Shown: piece by piece, positions 34,533 through 43,801 of the stretch
Numbering within the stretch: the first letter of the stretch is position 1
Layout: every line of letters begins with the position of its first letter
DNA from: JAOACQ01 sp049968515
Lineage (GTDB): Bacteria; Spirochaetota; Brevinematia; Brevinematales; JAOACQ01
DNA: 64,000 nucleotides
Assembly: GCA_049968515.1 (NCBI GenBank)
Contig: JBMFQR010000003.1
Location: forward strand, 37,895 to 101,894
Direction: 5' to 3'
Position numbers and translations under genes: made by a program
Notes under the pieces: model-generated
Database searches by the model: none
Told to the model about the DNA's origin: nothing
What the model saw: the letters and a program-made list of their open reading frames with translations, nothing else

Positions 34533-35849
34533 TCAACTTTCAACTGAAAATACATCAACATACTCATCGGTCTTGTCTCTAAATAGGCTTCTTCTTACTT
34601 TAAATATACCATCTTTTCCCTTTACCTTACAACTATACTCAAAAAATTTTTTCTTTCCATCTAAAAGAAATTCCTTTGAAAGCCTCTCTAATTCTTCAAA
34701 ATCTACTAAAATTTTTTCTTTTATTTCTTTGGCACTGAAAACATTAAGATACTCTTTCGCAAATTCATTTATAAAAATTCTATTTTTACCATAATATATT
34801 ACAGGAAAAGCCATTGAATTAAATAAATCATTTAATATTTTCTTTTCCTCCATTTCGCACAGTAATAATTTTTTATTATTGTGAAAGCAGTGAATTATTT
34901 TTAAAACCAACTCAATCAAACCTTTTGAAGAGTCTGTTATGTATTTTTTCAGGCTATTCTCAGTATTGAAGAAAATCTCAATATCGATATTACCAAAATT
35001 ATATCTGTAAACAAAATCTGTAACAATAAATTCAGTTGTGGTAATCTTTAAGTCTTCAATGTATAACAAAACACCCTTACAATCCTCATCAAAAACCTTC
35101 TTAAAATCATCAATGGTAAGTCTGAATAATGTCTTAAAATCTTCTTCTCTCTCAAAAATCCCACAAAAAAGGTTGTTAAAAAATTCCATTCCTTTTGCAT
35201 AAGTTGCAAGATGCTCAAAAATCTCGGATTTTACAGTCTGTAACTTTTCCTTTTCCAGTAAAACAGTCCCCATTTCATTCTTTAATACATCAACATAATA
35301 CTGAAATGAAACAATCTCCCTCGAAAGCCTCTCATTTTCAGAAATCAAATTCTTTCTGAGTTTTGCCTCTTCAACAAGTTGCTTCTTGTTGTTTTCCACA
35401 TCTCTCATAAGTTTGCTCTGTTCTTTTGACAAAAAAGATATCTTTTCTTCAAGTTCTGAGTGCATAGAAAAGAGGTTTAAGGCTATTTCGATTGAGATTC
35501 GCAGGCTAAAGGGATCAAATGGCTTCTCTAAAAAGCCAAAGACTGGAAAACTCAAAGCCTTCTTCATTGTTTTTTCATCTGTATAGGCTGTGACAAAAAT
35601 GGATGGGATTCTCATCTCAAAAAGCTTCTTTGCAAGCTTTATTCCATCTATTCTACCCTTTAAATAGATGTCTGTAATAGCAATGGAAATATTCTTCTTG
35701 TTCCCACTATTTAGCTCATCAAGTAAATCTTCTCCCCTTTCGTAACTTCCAACCACATCATAGTTAAAACTCTTTAAGGTTTCTTCCATATCTCTTGCGA
35801 TAAACTGCTCATCCTCGATAATAACTATCGAAGGTCTGGTTTTATTCAT
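34533..35849 (-). CDS. Response regulator with coiled-coil and PAS-like output
   Basis: 438 residues. The receiver domain occupies residues 6-125 with acidic pocket IIEDE, phosphoacceptor Asp60 in ITDIYLKG, Thr in FVTAYTD and Lys in GFLEKPFDPF. A coiled coil follows (about 130-205), then a middle region and a PAS-like domain near the C-terminus (KKILNDLFNSMAFPVIYYG ... FFEYSCKVKGKDG). There is no DNA-binding or enzymatic output motif. ATG at 35849 has AGGGG upstream. A kinase partner is not adjacent. Confidence 0.82.
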   Translation of the reverse strand: MNKTRPSIVIIEDEQFIARDMEETLKSFNYDVVGSYERGEDLLDELNSGNKKNISIAITDIYLKGRIDGIKLAKKLFEMRIPSIFVTAYTDEKTMKKALSFPVFGFLEKPFDPFSLRISIEIALNLFSMHSELEEKISFLSKEQSKLMRDVENNKKQLVEEAKLRKNLISENERLSREIVSFQYYVDVLKNEMGTVLLEKEKLQTVKSEIFEHLATYAKGMEFFNNLFCGIFEREEDFKTLFRLTIDDFKKVFDEDCKGVLLYIEDLKITTTEFIVTDFVYRYNFGNIDIEIFFNTENSLKKYITDSSKGLIELVLKIIHCFHNNKKLLLCEMEEKKILNDLFNSMAFPVIYYGKNRIFINEFAKEYLNVFSAKEIKEKILVDFEELERLSKEFLLDGKKKFFEYSCKVKGKDGIFKVRRSLFRDKTDEYVDVFSVES

Positions 35850-35884
35850 TTTAGTTCCCCTAAAAGGTACTGACAAAAAAGTTC

Positions 35885-37909
35885 TTATTTTATTAATTTC
35901 AAAAACTCATCCTCACTCATTATTTTTACCCCAAGGCTTTTTGCTTTCTCAAGCTTTGAACCCGGATTTTCCCCAACAACAAGAATGTCAGTGGATTTTG
36001 ACACAGAATCAGAAGGCATACCCCCATATTTTCTGACGAGCTCCATAAATTCATCTCTCGTAAAATTTGTAGCCTTACCTGTAAAAACTACCCTTTTACC
36101 ACTTAAAGGACTGCCAGAAATAACCTCTTTTGTCGTGTATTTTATACTCACTCCTGCACTAAGTAAATTCCTGATCAACTTTATATTTTCTTCATTGGCA
36201 AAATAATTCTCCACGCTTTCTGCCACCACCTCTCCAACCCCGTAAACCTTTAACAATTCATCCCTCTCTATATGAAATAGCCTTTCCACAGGGCTGAAAT
36301 TTGAAGCCAAAAGCCTTGCCGTTTCCTCTCCAACATAGGGAATTCCGAGTGCGTATATAAACCTGAAATATTCTACACTCTTTGAGTTTTCTATTGCAGA
36401 TAAGAGATTATTAATGCTCTTCTCTCCAAATCTTTCGAGATTCTCTAACTCAGAACGCCTTTCCTTCAGTTTAAAAATGTCCACAAAGCTCTTTATATAA
36501 CCAAGGGAATAAAATCTCTCAATGATTTCTTCACCCAGACCCTCAATATTAAAAGCATTTCTCGAAACAAAGTGTTTCATTGCTCCTTTTACAATGGCTG
36601 GACAGGAAGAATTTACACATCTTAAAGCAACCCTTTCCCCTGACTTGAATAGCTTGCTTCCACATACCGGACAATTCTCTGGAGGTTTAACCGGTTTTGC
36701 TTCATTCTTCCTTTTTTCTTTTATAACCTCAACAACCTTGGGTATAACCTCTCCAGACCTTTCCACTACAATTGTATCATTATAATGCAAATCAAGTCTT
36801 TTAACCTCATCAAAATTATGCAGAGTTGCCCTTGTTATCCTCGCCCCCGCAAGAAAAACCGGCTCAAAGATAGCAGTTGGTGTAATCGTCCCCTGCCTGC
36901 CCACACTGAATTCAACATCTTTAAGTATTGTAGTAGCCTTCGCTGGCTTAAACTTCCACGCAATAGCCCATTTTGGAGCCTTTGCATCATAACCAAGTCT
37001 CTCCTGAAACCTTAAATCATCAACTTTAATAACAACCCCGTCAATTTCAAAAGGAAGAACATCCCTGTTGTTTTCAAGATTTTTGTGAAACTCGATAACC
37101 TCCTCAATATGTGATGTCTTTTTTATGTGGTCGGTCACAGGAAAACCCATACTCTTTAAATAAATCAGTCTCTCGTAGTGGGAAAAATTACTACTCAACT
37201 CCTCCACATCTGCAGTAAGTGTCCTTACTCCATAGGCATAAAACCTTAACTTTCTTGAGGCGGTAATCTTGGGATCAAGCTGTCTTACACTGCCAGCCGC
37301 CGCATTTCTCGGATTGGCAAATAGCTGTTCACCAATTTCTTCTCTTTCCTTATTTAGCTCGATAAAATCCTTCCTAAACATAAGAATTTCACCATAAACC
37401 ACAAGCTCGGAAGGAAACTTCCCCTGCAACCTCAGTGGAATACTTCTTATAGTCTTTACATTATTTGTAATAAGTTCTCCAACCTCACCATTTCCCCTTG
37501 TCGATGCAAGCTCTAAAATTCCATTTCTGTAAATTAATTCAATGGCAAGACCATCAAACTTTGGCTCACAACAAAATTCCACACTGCCAGTAGAAATATC
37601 CTTATAAACCCTTGTTACAAACTGCCTGAATTCCTCTTCATTCATCGCATTAGAAAGGCTATACATTCTGAAAGGATGGGTAAAATTCTCAAACTTTTTT
37701 AGTGGTTCTCCCCCTACCCTCTGAGTAGGAGAATCAGGGGTGATAAATTCTGGATTTTCTTTCTCAAGTTTTTCAAGCTCCCTCATTAAGAGGTCATATT
37801 CATAATCGCTAATTAATGGACTATCAAGGACATAGTATCTATAGTTATGAAATTCAATTTCCTTTCTTAATTTCTGAATTTTTTCATAAATATTTTCTTT
37901 TGATTCCAT
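35885..37909 (-). CDS. ligA: NAD-dependent DNA ligase
   Basis: 674 residues, normal length. Domain Ia (YRYYVLDSPLISDYEYD) binds NAD, the active-site Lys lies in CEPKFDGLAIEL, and later motifs include STRGNGEVGE, LPFEIDGVVIKV and APKWAIAWKF. The Cys4 zinc finger (CPVCG ... CVNSSCPA) is followed by helix-hairpin-helix repeats and a C-terminal BRCT domain (SGKRVVFTGKATNFTRDE). ATG at 37909 has AAAGGG eight bases upstream; a GTG three codons earlier is too near the SD. Confidence 0.97.
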   Translation of the reverse strand: MESKENIYEKIQKLRKEIEFHNYRYYVLDSPLISDYEYDLLMRELEKLEKENPEFITPDSPTQRVGGEPLKKFENFTHPFRMYSLSNAMNEEEFRQFVTRVYKDISTGSVEFCCEPKFDGLAIELIYRNGILELASTRGNGEVGELITNNVKTIRSIPLRLQGKFPSELVVYGEILMFRKDFIELNKEREEIGEQLFANPRNAAAGSVRQLDPKITASRKLRFYAYGVRTLTADVEELSSNFSHYERLIYLKSMGFPVTDHIKKTSHIEEVIEFHKNLENNRDVLPFEIDGVVIKVDDLRFQERLGYDAKAPKWAIAWKFKPAKATTILKDVEFSVGRQGTITPTAIFEPVFLAGARITRATLHNFDEVKRLDLHYNDTIVVERSGEVIPKVVEVIKEKRKNEAKPVKPPENCPVCGSKLFKSGERVALRCVNSSCPAIVKGAMKHFVSRNAFNIEGLGEEIIERFYSLGYIKSFVDIFKLKERRSELENLERFGEKSINNLLSAIENSKSVEYFRFIYALGIPYVGEETARLLASNFSPVERLFHIERDELLKVYGVGEVVAESVENYFANEENIKLIRNLLSAGVSIKYTTKEVISGSPLSGKRVVFTGKATNFTRDEFMELVRKYGGMPSDSVSKSTDILVVGENPGSKLEKAKSLGVKIMSEDEFLKLIK

Positions 37910-38110
37910 TGAATTCACCCTTTATTAAGCTCTTTAAGTTTAAAACAAAATAAAATAGTTTTCAATAAAAATCTGAATTTATCAATTATTTTTCATTAAT
38001 ATATTTGCATAACCTCGCACACTGCACTATAAAGTATAAAAAAAAATATTAATCTCTAAAATTTAAGAACATTAATGCCGATATAAGAAAAGGAGTTTTT
38101 TCGTTTTTAC

Positions 38111-38139
38111 TTGATTTTTTGTTTTTTTATTGTTATTAT
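38111..38139 (+). promoter_or_regulatory. Promoter of ssrA
   Basis: TTGATT, a 17-base spacer and TATTAT, ending 12 bases before the tmRNA 5' end. The 240-base stretch upstream to ligA is T- and A-rich and holds no gene that I can see. Confidence 0.65.
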
Positions 38140-38151
38140 ATTAACGTATAA

Positions 38152-38501
38152 GGGGACGACTGGCATTCGACTGAGACAACGGGAGTTTTAGGCTTCAGGC
38201 AGGGCTGAAGTATCCCTTAAAACTGCTTCAAAAAAGAAGTGCAGAAGAATCATATTCTTATGCAATGGCTGCTTAATTAAAGCAGTCTCCTGCAGGTAGT
38301 CTTTTCCTTCGGGACTAGCTGCGGGTCATATTTTGAAGGATAGGTTCTGGGTTGCCACAACCCAGAGCTGAAGTTATGTGGCTCGGGAAAAGAAGGGTTT
38401 GTTTTATTTCCCCCTTTTCCGACAACAAAATAAAACTAAGCCTGTGAATAAGGCTTAAAATTTCTGGTCTCAGGACGCGGGTTCGATTCCCGCCGTCTCC
38501 A
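38152..38501 (+). ncRNA. ssrA: tmRNA (transfer-messenger RNA)
   Basis: 350 nt. The 5' GGGGACG pairs with the 3' CGTCTCC (one G-U pair), followed by discriminator A; the start continues GACTGGCATTCGACTGAGAC, and the T-arm GGGTTCGATTCCC is near the 3' end. The tag frame runs from GCA at 38241 to TAA at 38274-38276 and encodes AEESYSYAMAA, ending in the usual AA signal for ClpXP-type proteases. CCA is not encoded. tmRNA rescues ribosomes stalled on broken mRNA, with SmpB. Confidence 0.95.
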
Positions 38502-38525
38502 GAAACCTTTTTGGAGGTTTCAACT

Positions 38526-38846
38526 ATGAAAGTGGAGAATATTAACTTAAATCCTCTAACAACTGAAAATCAAAAACCCAAAAATGTCGAAAAAATTGCG
38601 AGGGATTTTACAAAGGCTTTTAACCTTAAGGACAATTACAATCAGGGCATAGAAATTCCCAATAATTCATCAAAAGAAATGATCAAAAACTTTGCCGAAT
38701 GGTATTTCAAGCAGGGACAAATTTACGAAAAAACAAAAAGTTATATGCAGGCCATCTCCGCATATGAGAAGGCAAATTCTGTAGAACCAGACATAAAAAA
38801 AGCTACTTCTATTGAAGAAGCAAGAAATAAAGCATATCAGAAATAA
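38526..38846 (+). CDS. Small helical protein with a TPR-like motif
   Basis: 106 residues, family not recognised. GGAGG lies eight bases before the ATG at 38526, only 24 bases after tmRNA, so both may share a transcript. The C-terminal half (AEWYFKQGQIYEKTKSYMQAISAYEKANSVEP) fits one tetratricopeptide-repeat helix pair. The N-terminal 40 residues are polar and Asn/Lys rich. No signal peptide. A protein-protein contact role is possible but unproven. Confidence 0.7.
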   Translation: MKVENINLNPLTTENQKPKNVEKIARDFTKAFNLKDNYNQGIEIPNNSSKEMIKNFAEWYFKQGQIYEKTKSYMQAISAYEKANSVEPDIKKATSIEEARNKAYQK

Positions 38847-38926
38847 TCTCTCCACAATAAATGGTGCTAGTTTGCCTTTACTGCACAATTGATTAACATA
38901 TTCTCACACTACAAATAATCTATTTT

Positions 38927-38955
38927 TTGACAAATATGCACAAATAAATTAGAAT
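38927..38955 (+). promoter_or_regulatory. Promoter of tRNA-Lys
   Basis: Perfect TTGACA, 17-base spacer and TAGAAT, ending 15 bases before the tRNA. Confidence 0.75.
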
Positions 38956-38970
38956 ATACAGGTTCTTTAA

Positions 38971-39043
38971 GAGCCGCTAGCTCAGTAGGTAGAGCATCGC
39001 CCTTTTAAGGCGAGGGCCCTGGGTTCGATCCCCAGGCGGCTCA
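38971..39043 (+). tRNA. tRNA-Lys (TTT anticodon)
   Basis: 73 nt. Acceptor GAGCCGC pairs with GCGGCTC; D-arm GCTCAGTAGGTAGAGC; anticodon stem TCGCC/GGCGA encloses CTTTTAA with anticodon TTT; T-arm CTGGGTTCGATCCCCAG. Discriminator A, no encoded CCA. The following dihydrouridine synthase gene may be on the same transcript. Confidence 0.96.
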
Positions 39044-39132
39044 ATCAGAGGTGTTTTCCCGGTGCTCTGTATAATTAAAGGTTACACAGGGTGCTATCGA
39101 TCTTAGCCGGGGTTTTTCAGGTGTTATATAGT

Positions 39133-40113
39133 TTGGAAAGTATAATTCATCCAATTTCTCTTCCCTCATTTCAGATAGAGAATAACCTTTTTCTTGCTCC
39201 AATGGCCGGGTTTACGCACAAGCCTTTTCGGGAACTTGTAAAATCTTTTGGCGCCGGACTTACTTTCACCGAAATGGTAAGCGTTGAGGGAATACTTAGA
39301 GACAACAAAAAAACCTTCAGGTATGTTGAACCTGATGAAAATGGGGGTTTCTCTGTTCAGTTGTTTGGTTCTCCAGAACCTCAGAAATTTTATAAAGCTG
39401 CTCTATTTTTGAAAAGGATCTTCGACATAAAGATGGTTGATATAAATTTTGGATGTCCGGTGAGGAAGGTTTTAAAAGGTAAAGCCGGTGCATACCTTTT
39501 GAATTTTCCAGAAAAGATGGCTGATATTGTCAAGGCTGTTAAGGATGCAGATTTAATTGTATCAGCAAAGATAAGGAGCGGTTTTAATTCTGTCAATATA
39601 GAAAAGACTATCCCTGCACTTGATGATGCAGGAGCAGACATAATTATATTTCATTCGAGGCTTGCAACTCAGTTTTATGGAGGAAGAGCTAACTGGGAAT
39701 TATTTGCCATAGCAAGAGATTTAACCAATAAAATTCTTATTGCCAATGGTGATATAAAGTCTTTAGACGATGTAAGATATATTATCACAAATTACAGGGT
39801 TGATGGTGTAATGATAGGCAGAAAGGCACTTGAAGCCCCATACATTTTTGAAATTATAAGACACTACTTTGAAAGCGGGGAATTAAAGAGATTCTCCCGG
39901 ATGGAAATTATGGAAATCATAAAGAAATTTGTATCTTGCTATTGCAATTACTATAAAAAAGACAGCATTAAAGAAATCAGGGGTTTATTAATGCACCTTG
40001 TAAAAAATTTGGCATCTGCGAGAGAGTTAAGAAAGAAAATAGCCGAAATTGAAACGATTTCGGAATTAATGGCTCTCATTGAAAAATATAAGGTAGGAAA
40101 ATATTATGATTGA
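39133..40113 (+). CDS. tRNA-dihydrouridine synthase
   Basis: 326 residues with a flavin-dependent TIM barrel: FLAPMAGFTHKPFRELV at the N-terminus, TEMVSVEG, DINFGCPVRKVLKGKAGAYLL with the catalytic cysteine, SAKIRSG, FHSRLATQFYGGRANWE and ANGDIKSLDD, then the C-terminal helical domain. It reduces uridines in the D-loop of tRNA; the tRNA-Lys gene stands just upstream. The start is uncertain: TTG at 39133 has AGGTG nine bases upstream, while GTG at 39091 has no good SD. The subclass (DusA/B/C) is not assigned. Confidence 0.88.
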   Translation: MESIIHPISLPSFQIENNLFLAPMAGFTHKPFRELVKSFGAGLTFTEMVSVEGILRDNKKTFRYVEPDENGGFSVQLFGSPEPQKFYKAALFLKRIFDIKMVDINFGCPVRKVLKGKAGAYLLNFPEKMADIVKAVKDADLIVSAKIRSGFNSVNIEKTIPALDDAGADIIIFHSRLATQFYGGRANWELFAIARDLTNKILIANGDIKSLDDVRYIITNYRVDGVMIGRKALEAPYIFEIIRHYFESGELKRFSRMEIMEIIKKFVSCYCNYYKKDSIKEIRGLLMHLVKNLASARELRKKIAEIETISELMALIEKYKVGKYYD

Positions 40114-41479
40114 TATGACAGAGGGAAACATTCCATTAAAAATATTGAGGTTTACCATTCCATTGCTCTTAAGCAACGTTTTTCAACAACTATACAACAT
40201 TGTTGATGCCATAATTGTGGGACAATTTGTAGGAAAGCAGGGTATAGCAGCTGTTGGGGTAAGTTTCCCAGTTATGTTCTTGCTAATTGCCCTTGTAATG
40301 GGAGCAACGATGGGAACTACTGTCCTCATTTCGCAATTTTTTGGGGCAAAAGATATTGAAAATTTAAAAAAGGCAATATCCACAACATATATTGTTATTT
40401 TCGTGTTATCAATAGTAATGACAATAACTGGAATCCTTTCATCCTCTCTCTTGCTCAATATTTTAGGAACCCCAGCTGACGTAAGGGAAAGTTCAAGAAC
40501 CTATCTTTTGATAATATTTTCTGGAATAACATTTTCATTTGGTTACAATGGGCTTTCTGCCATACTCAGGGGACTGGGAGATTCAAAAACACCTCTATAT
40601 CTTTTGATTTTTGCTACGTTTATAAATATTTTTCTCGACCTTTTGTTTATAATCCCTTTTAAAATGGGAGTTGCTGGTGCTGCTCTTGCAACTATTATAG
40701 CACAGGGGTTTTCATTTCTTACTGGCATCATTTTCCTTCATAAAAAGAACCCTGTTTTCAATCTTAAAGGCAGGATTGTTTTCGATAGCAATATATTCAA
40801 GAAAAGTCTTTCCATTGGAATTCCGTCTGGAATACAGCAGATAATGGTTAGCATTGGAGCAATGGCATTAATGAATATTGTAAACCGATTTGGTACAGAT
40901 ACTCTTGCAGGCTTTACTGCCGCCACAAGAATAGAATCTCTTGCTACAATGCCAGCCATGAATTTCAGTATGGCAGTAACAACATTTGTAGGACAGAATC
41001 TGGGCGCAAAAAAAATGGAAAGGGTAAAAAAGGGCGTGAAAAGTGCTCTACTTATGACTCTTGGTGTAAACCTCTTTATCTCGGCTTTAATAATCGCTTT
41101 TCCCAAATACCTTATTTCACTTTTTAATAGGGACCCGATGGTTGTAAAAATAGGTAAAGAATACCTTTATACAGTCGGACCATTTTTCTTTACATTCGCT
41201 ATAATGTTCATATTCAATGGGGTATTAAGAGGTGCAGGTGATACATTTATCCCTATGTTTTCTACAATATTTTCGCAAGTTATCCTCAGAATTCCAGCTT
41301 CAGCATATCTTTCAAAATTACTGGGAACAAAGGGAATCTGGTGGGGAATTCCGATAGCCTGGCTATTTGGAATGCTATTTTCATTTACTTACTACAAAAT
41401 TGGCAACTGGAAAAAGAAAGGGATAACAGCCGCTATATATGAGAAAGAAGAAATACTCGAAGACCTTGAGAAACTATAA
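40106..41479 (+). CDS. MATE-family multidrug/sodium antiporter
   Basis: 457 residues, about 12 membrane helices in two repeated halves. The start ITEGNIPLKILRFTIPLLLSNVFQQLYNIVDAIIVGQFVG is typical of MATE/NorM-type exporters, and the second half repeats the pattern (IGIPSGIQQIMVSIGAMALMNIVNRFG). These use a sodium or proton gradient to expel cationic compounds. ATG overlaps the dus stop by eight bases, so they are co-translated; ATG three codons later is also possible. Confidence 0.9.
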   Translation: MIDMTEGNIPLKILRFTIPLLLSNVFQQLYNIVDAIIVGQFVGKQGIAAVGVSFPVMFLLIALVMGATMGTTVLISQFFGAKDIENLKKAISTTYIVIFVLSIVMTITGILSSSLLLNILGTPADVRESSRTYLLIIFSGITFSFGYNGLSAILRGLGDSKTPLYLLIFATFINIFLDLLFIIPFKMGVAGAALATIIAQGFSFLTGIIFLHKKNPVFNLKGRIVFDSNIFKKSLSIGIPSGIQQIMVSIGAMALMNIVNRFGTDTLAGFTAATRIESLATMPAMNFSMAVTTFVGQNLGAKKMERVKKGVKSALLMTLGVNLFISALIIAFPKYLISLFNRDPMVVKIGKEYLYTVGPFFFTFAIMFIFNGVLRGAGDTFIPMFSTIFSQVILRIPASAYLSKLLGTKGIWWGIPIAWLFGMLFSFTYYKIGNWKKKGITAAIYEKEEILEDLEKL

Positions 41480-41489
41480 AGCGTATGTA

Positions 41490-41635
41490 GTAGCAATGGG
41501 CTGTCCAAAAAGACAAAACTTTCATTCTGAGTGAAGCAAAGAAAATACAATCTTCTAATGATATTAAGATATACTTCATTATCATTCAGAATGACGGCAA
41601 AAAAATTTCCAATTTCTTGGAAAGGCCATTGCTAC
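41490..41635. repeat. MITE-like inverted-repeat element, copy 1 (degenerate)
   Basis: The ends are imperfect inverted repeats: GTAGCAATGGGCTGTCCAA on the left and TTGGAAAGGCCATTGCTAC on the right. Inside are CATTCTGAGTGAAGCAAAG and CATTCAGAATGACGGCA, as in the second copy at 63696-63825. It fills most of the 210-base gap between the MATE gene and the glycosyltransferase. No protein is encoded; it could fold into a long hairpin and act as a terminator. Confidence 0.7.
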
Positions 41636-41690
41636 AATAAAACTGATTTCTGCTTGAAAATTCAAAGCTTCTTCAGTATAATAATGCTAA

Positions 41691-42425
41691 ATGTCAAACA
41701 TGACAGAATACGAAAATAACTACCTCTTTTTCTCAATTATAATTCCAGCTCACAATGAGGAAAAATACATCAAAAACACCATACTTTCCCTAAAGTGTAT
41801 TGATTATCCTTTCGAGAAGCTTGAAGTAATAATTGTTGAAAATGGATCAACCGACGGAACAAAAGAGATAATACAGAATCACTCACCAGAATGGTTCAGG
41901 GTAATCAATATTTCTGAAGATGGGGTTTCAAAGGCGAAAAATGTGGGTATTGAGAACATTTCTGATAAAAGTGATTGGGTAATTTTTCTGGATGCGGATA
42001 CATTTTTTCTGAAAGACTTTCTGAAAGAACTTAATGAATTTCTGCAAAAAAACACAAGGAAGAATATTGGCTGTGGAATGGTTTCTATTTTGCCATATCC
42101 TGATTCTAAACTGGCAAGAGGCTGGTATCACTTCTACAACTTTGCAAACCATGTTGTTAAAACTACCCGCTCCATTCAGGTTATAAGAAGGGACTTGCTT
42201 AAAAAGATTCGATTTGATGAAGAGCTGACCTTCGATGAAGACACATTCCTACTCAGGGAGTGCCAGAAAGTCTCGAAATATTTCTTTATGAAGACAAAGA
42301 AGGTTTTTTCATCCACAAGGAGATTTGAAAAAAATGGCTGGATAAGGCAATTGTTTGAATGGATTTATTTAGCCTCTCTTCCCTATGAAAAGAAGAAAAA
42401 GGTGAGATATAAGGTTTTAAGATAA
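41691..42425 (+). CDS. Glycosyltransferase family 2 protein
   Basis: 244 residues. FSIIIPAHNEEKYIKNTILSLKC binds the nucleotide sugar, VENGSTDGTKEII continues the GT-A fold, and VIFLDADTFFL carries the DxD metal motif; FDEDTFLLRECQ may hold the catalytic base. There is no membrane segment. The acceptor and sugar are unknown. The SD is weak. It converges on the PlsY-fusion gene with a two-base gap. Confidence 0.85.
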   Translation: MSNMTEYENNYLFFSIIIPAHNEEKYIKNTILSLKCIDYPFEKLEVIIVENGSTDGTKEIIQNHSPEWFRVINISEDGVSKAKNVGIENISDKSDWVIFLDADTFFLKDFLKELNEFLQKNTRKNIGCGMVSILPYPDSKLARGWYHFYNFANHVVKTTRSIQVIRRDLLKKIRFDEELTFDEDTFLLRECQKVSKYFFMKTKKVFSSTRRFEKNGWIRQLFEWIYLASLPYEKKKKVRYKVLR

Positions 42426-42427
42426 TT

Positions 42428-43654
42428 TCATTTAATAAGAAATCTTTTTATCAACTCCATTATGCCACCTGAAACCACTGGAATGCTGAAATTGTCATCA
42501 AGCTGCGCAGGGATTGCCTCTGTAACAGTAGCTATGAAAGCTCCCGTTAAAACCACGGGCAGGGAAAGCAGCCCGGTTATCCACATAAAGAAAGCAACTG
42601 TAATGGTTGCAGAAAGAAATGCCAGCGAACCTTCAAGTGTCCTTTCACTTTTCTTAAAAATTTTTTTTCTTCCAGAATTTATTCCCACAATTTTTCCAAA
42701 CATATCTCCCAGCGAAACAAAACCAAGAGCCGCAAAAGCCACATTCCTGTCAAAAAGCACAAAACAGAGGAAAATGCCGAGCAAAAAATTGGTCATAGAG
42801 GATATTTTTCCTTCCTCCTTTTTCTTAAAAAATCTTATGCTGTTAACAATCTCCATCTGAAAAACATTTTCAATTTTTGGAATGAGAATCCTAAGCATAT
42901 CTAACAGAAAAAACACTGCAAGAACACCACCAACAAGAAAAAGAAATGTCATTTTAGGGAGAAGAATTCCAAGCGGTATAAACAACAAAGCAAATGGTCT
43001 TGCAATAATCCTCCAGAAAGTTTGCTTTTCATTATAGAATTTATATTCATCCCTTTTTAAGTTTTTGAATGCCTCCACGGTAATTACAGAACTCAAAGCA
43101 AGGAAAAATATTAAGTCAAAAATAATGTGAATTTTAAGTATTACATACAGAGCTAAAAAGGGAAATATAGTAACCGTAAAAAAATCACCCCTGTTGTGGG
43201 TAGCAATATTCAAAAGCAAAGCATAGATTACAATATATGCAAAAAGAGAAAAAACTTCGAGAGGTGTAAGATGGCAAACTATAATTTTTAAAAAGATGAA
43301 TAAGAAAAGTCCGATAGTTGCAGCAATTCCTCTGCCACCTTTAAAGTTGAGAAATATCGAGAATTTATTACCAATAACAGCAGCAAATCCAGCAAGATAG
43401 CTGTAAGAAAATGGTAGCTTGAATAACTTATAAGCTATAAATAAAGCAAGAAGACCTTTCGACACATCGTAAATTGCGGTAAGAATGGCTATAAAAACTC
43501 CGGCATTTCTCTTCACATTTACGACACCGGGATTACCATCACCATATTTTCTAATGTCAATTCCTTTAATCCATAGAGGTAAAAAATAACCAGGAAGAAT
43601 TGAACCAATAAGATAACCAGAAACAACCGAAAGAGAAACTTTAACTAACTCCAT
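42428..43654 (-). CDS. PlsY-like acyltransferase fused to CTP-dependent lipid kinase (DGK1/SEC59-like)
   Basis: 408 residues, nearly all membrane. Residues about 1-195 resemble PlsY: SGYLIGSILPGYFL, IDIRKYGDGNPGVVNV and FKGGRGIAATIG; but the conserved His of the GH motif before FKGG is Asn (IGNKFSIFLNF) and GGKG reads GGRG. Residues about 265-408 match CTP-dependent dolichol/diacylglycerol/phytol kinases: FVSLGDMFGKIVGINSGRKK, SERTLEGSLAFL and QLDDNFSIPVVSGGIMEL. ATG at 43654 has GAGGGG upstream. A canonical plsY occurs at 56.4-57.0 kb. The product lipid is unknown. Confidence 0.78.
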   Translation of the reverse strand: MELVKVSLSVVSGYLIGSILPGYFLPLWIKGIDIRKYGDGNPGVVNVKRNAGVFIAILTAIYDVSKGLLALFIAYKLFKLPFSYSYLAGFAAVIGNKFSIFLNFKGGRGIAATIGLFLFIFLKIIVCHLTPLEVFSLFAYIVIYALLLNIATHNRGDFFTVTIFPFLALYVILKIHIIFDLIFFLALSSVITVEAFKNLKRDEYKFYNEKQTFWRIIARPFALLFIPLGILLPKMTFLFLVGGVLAVFFLLDMLRILIPKIENVFQMEIVNSIRFFKKKEEGKISSMTNFLLGIFLCFVLFDRNVAFAALGFVSLGDMFGKIVGINSGRKKIFKKSERTLEGSLAFLSATITVAFFMWITGLLSLPVVLTGAFIATVTEAIPAQLDDNFSIPVVSGGIMELIKRFLIK

Positions 43655-43801
43655 TTTCCCCTCACATTTCAAAACTATTTTAATTATATCCACTTTCTGA
43701 AAGGCAGTCAAAGAAATAAAAAGAACTATAACTAACTTGGAAAAGTTGTATTTTTTTTGATTTAAAAAAATTTTTTTTGTAAAATATAAAGGGGTAAAAA
43801 G

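Noticed and set aside
43757..43785. TTGATT-17-TAAAAT before the membrane protein at 43802
   Set aside because: The predicted start of transcription would lie inside the Shine-Dalgarno sequence, leaving about ten bases of leader, so it is not safe to call.
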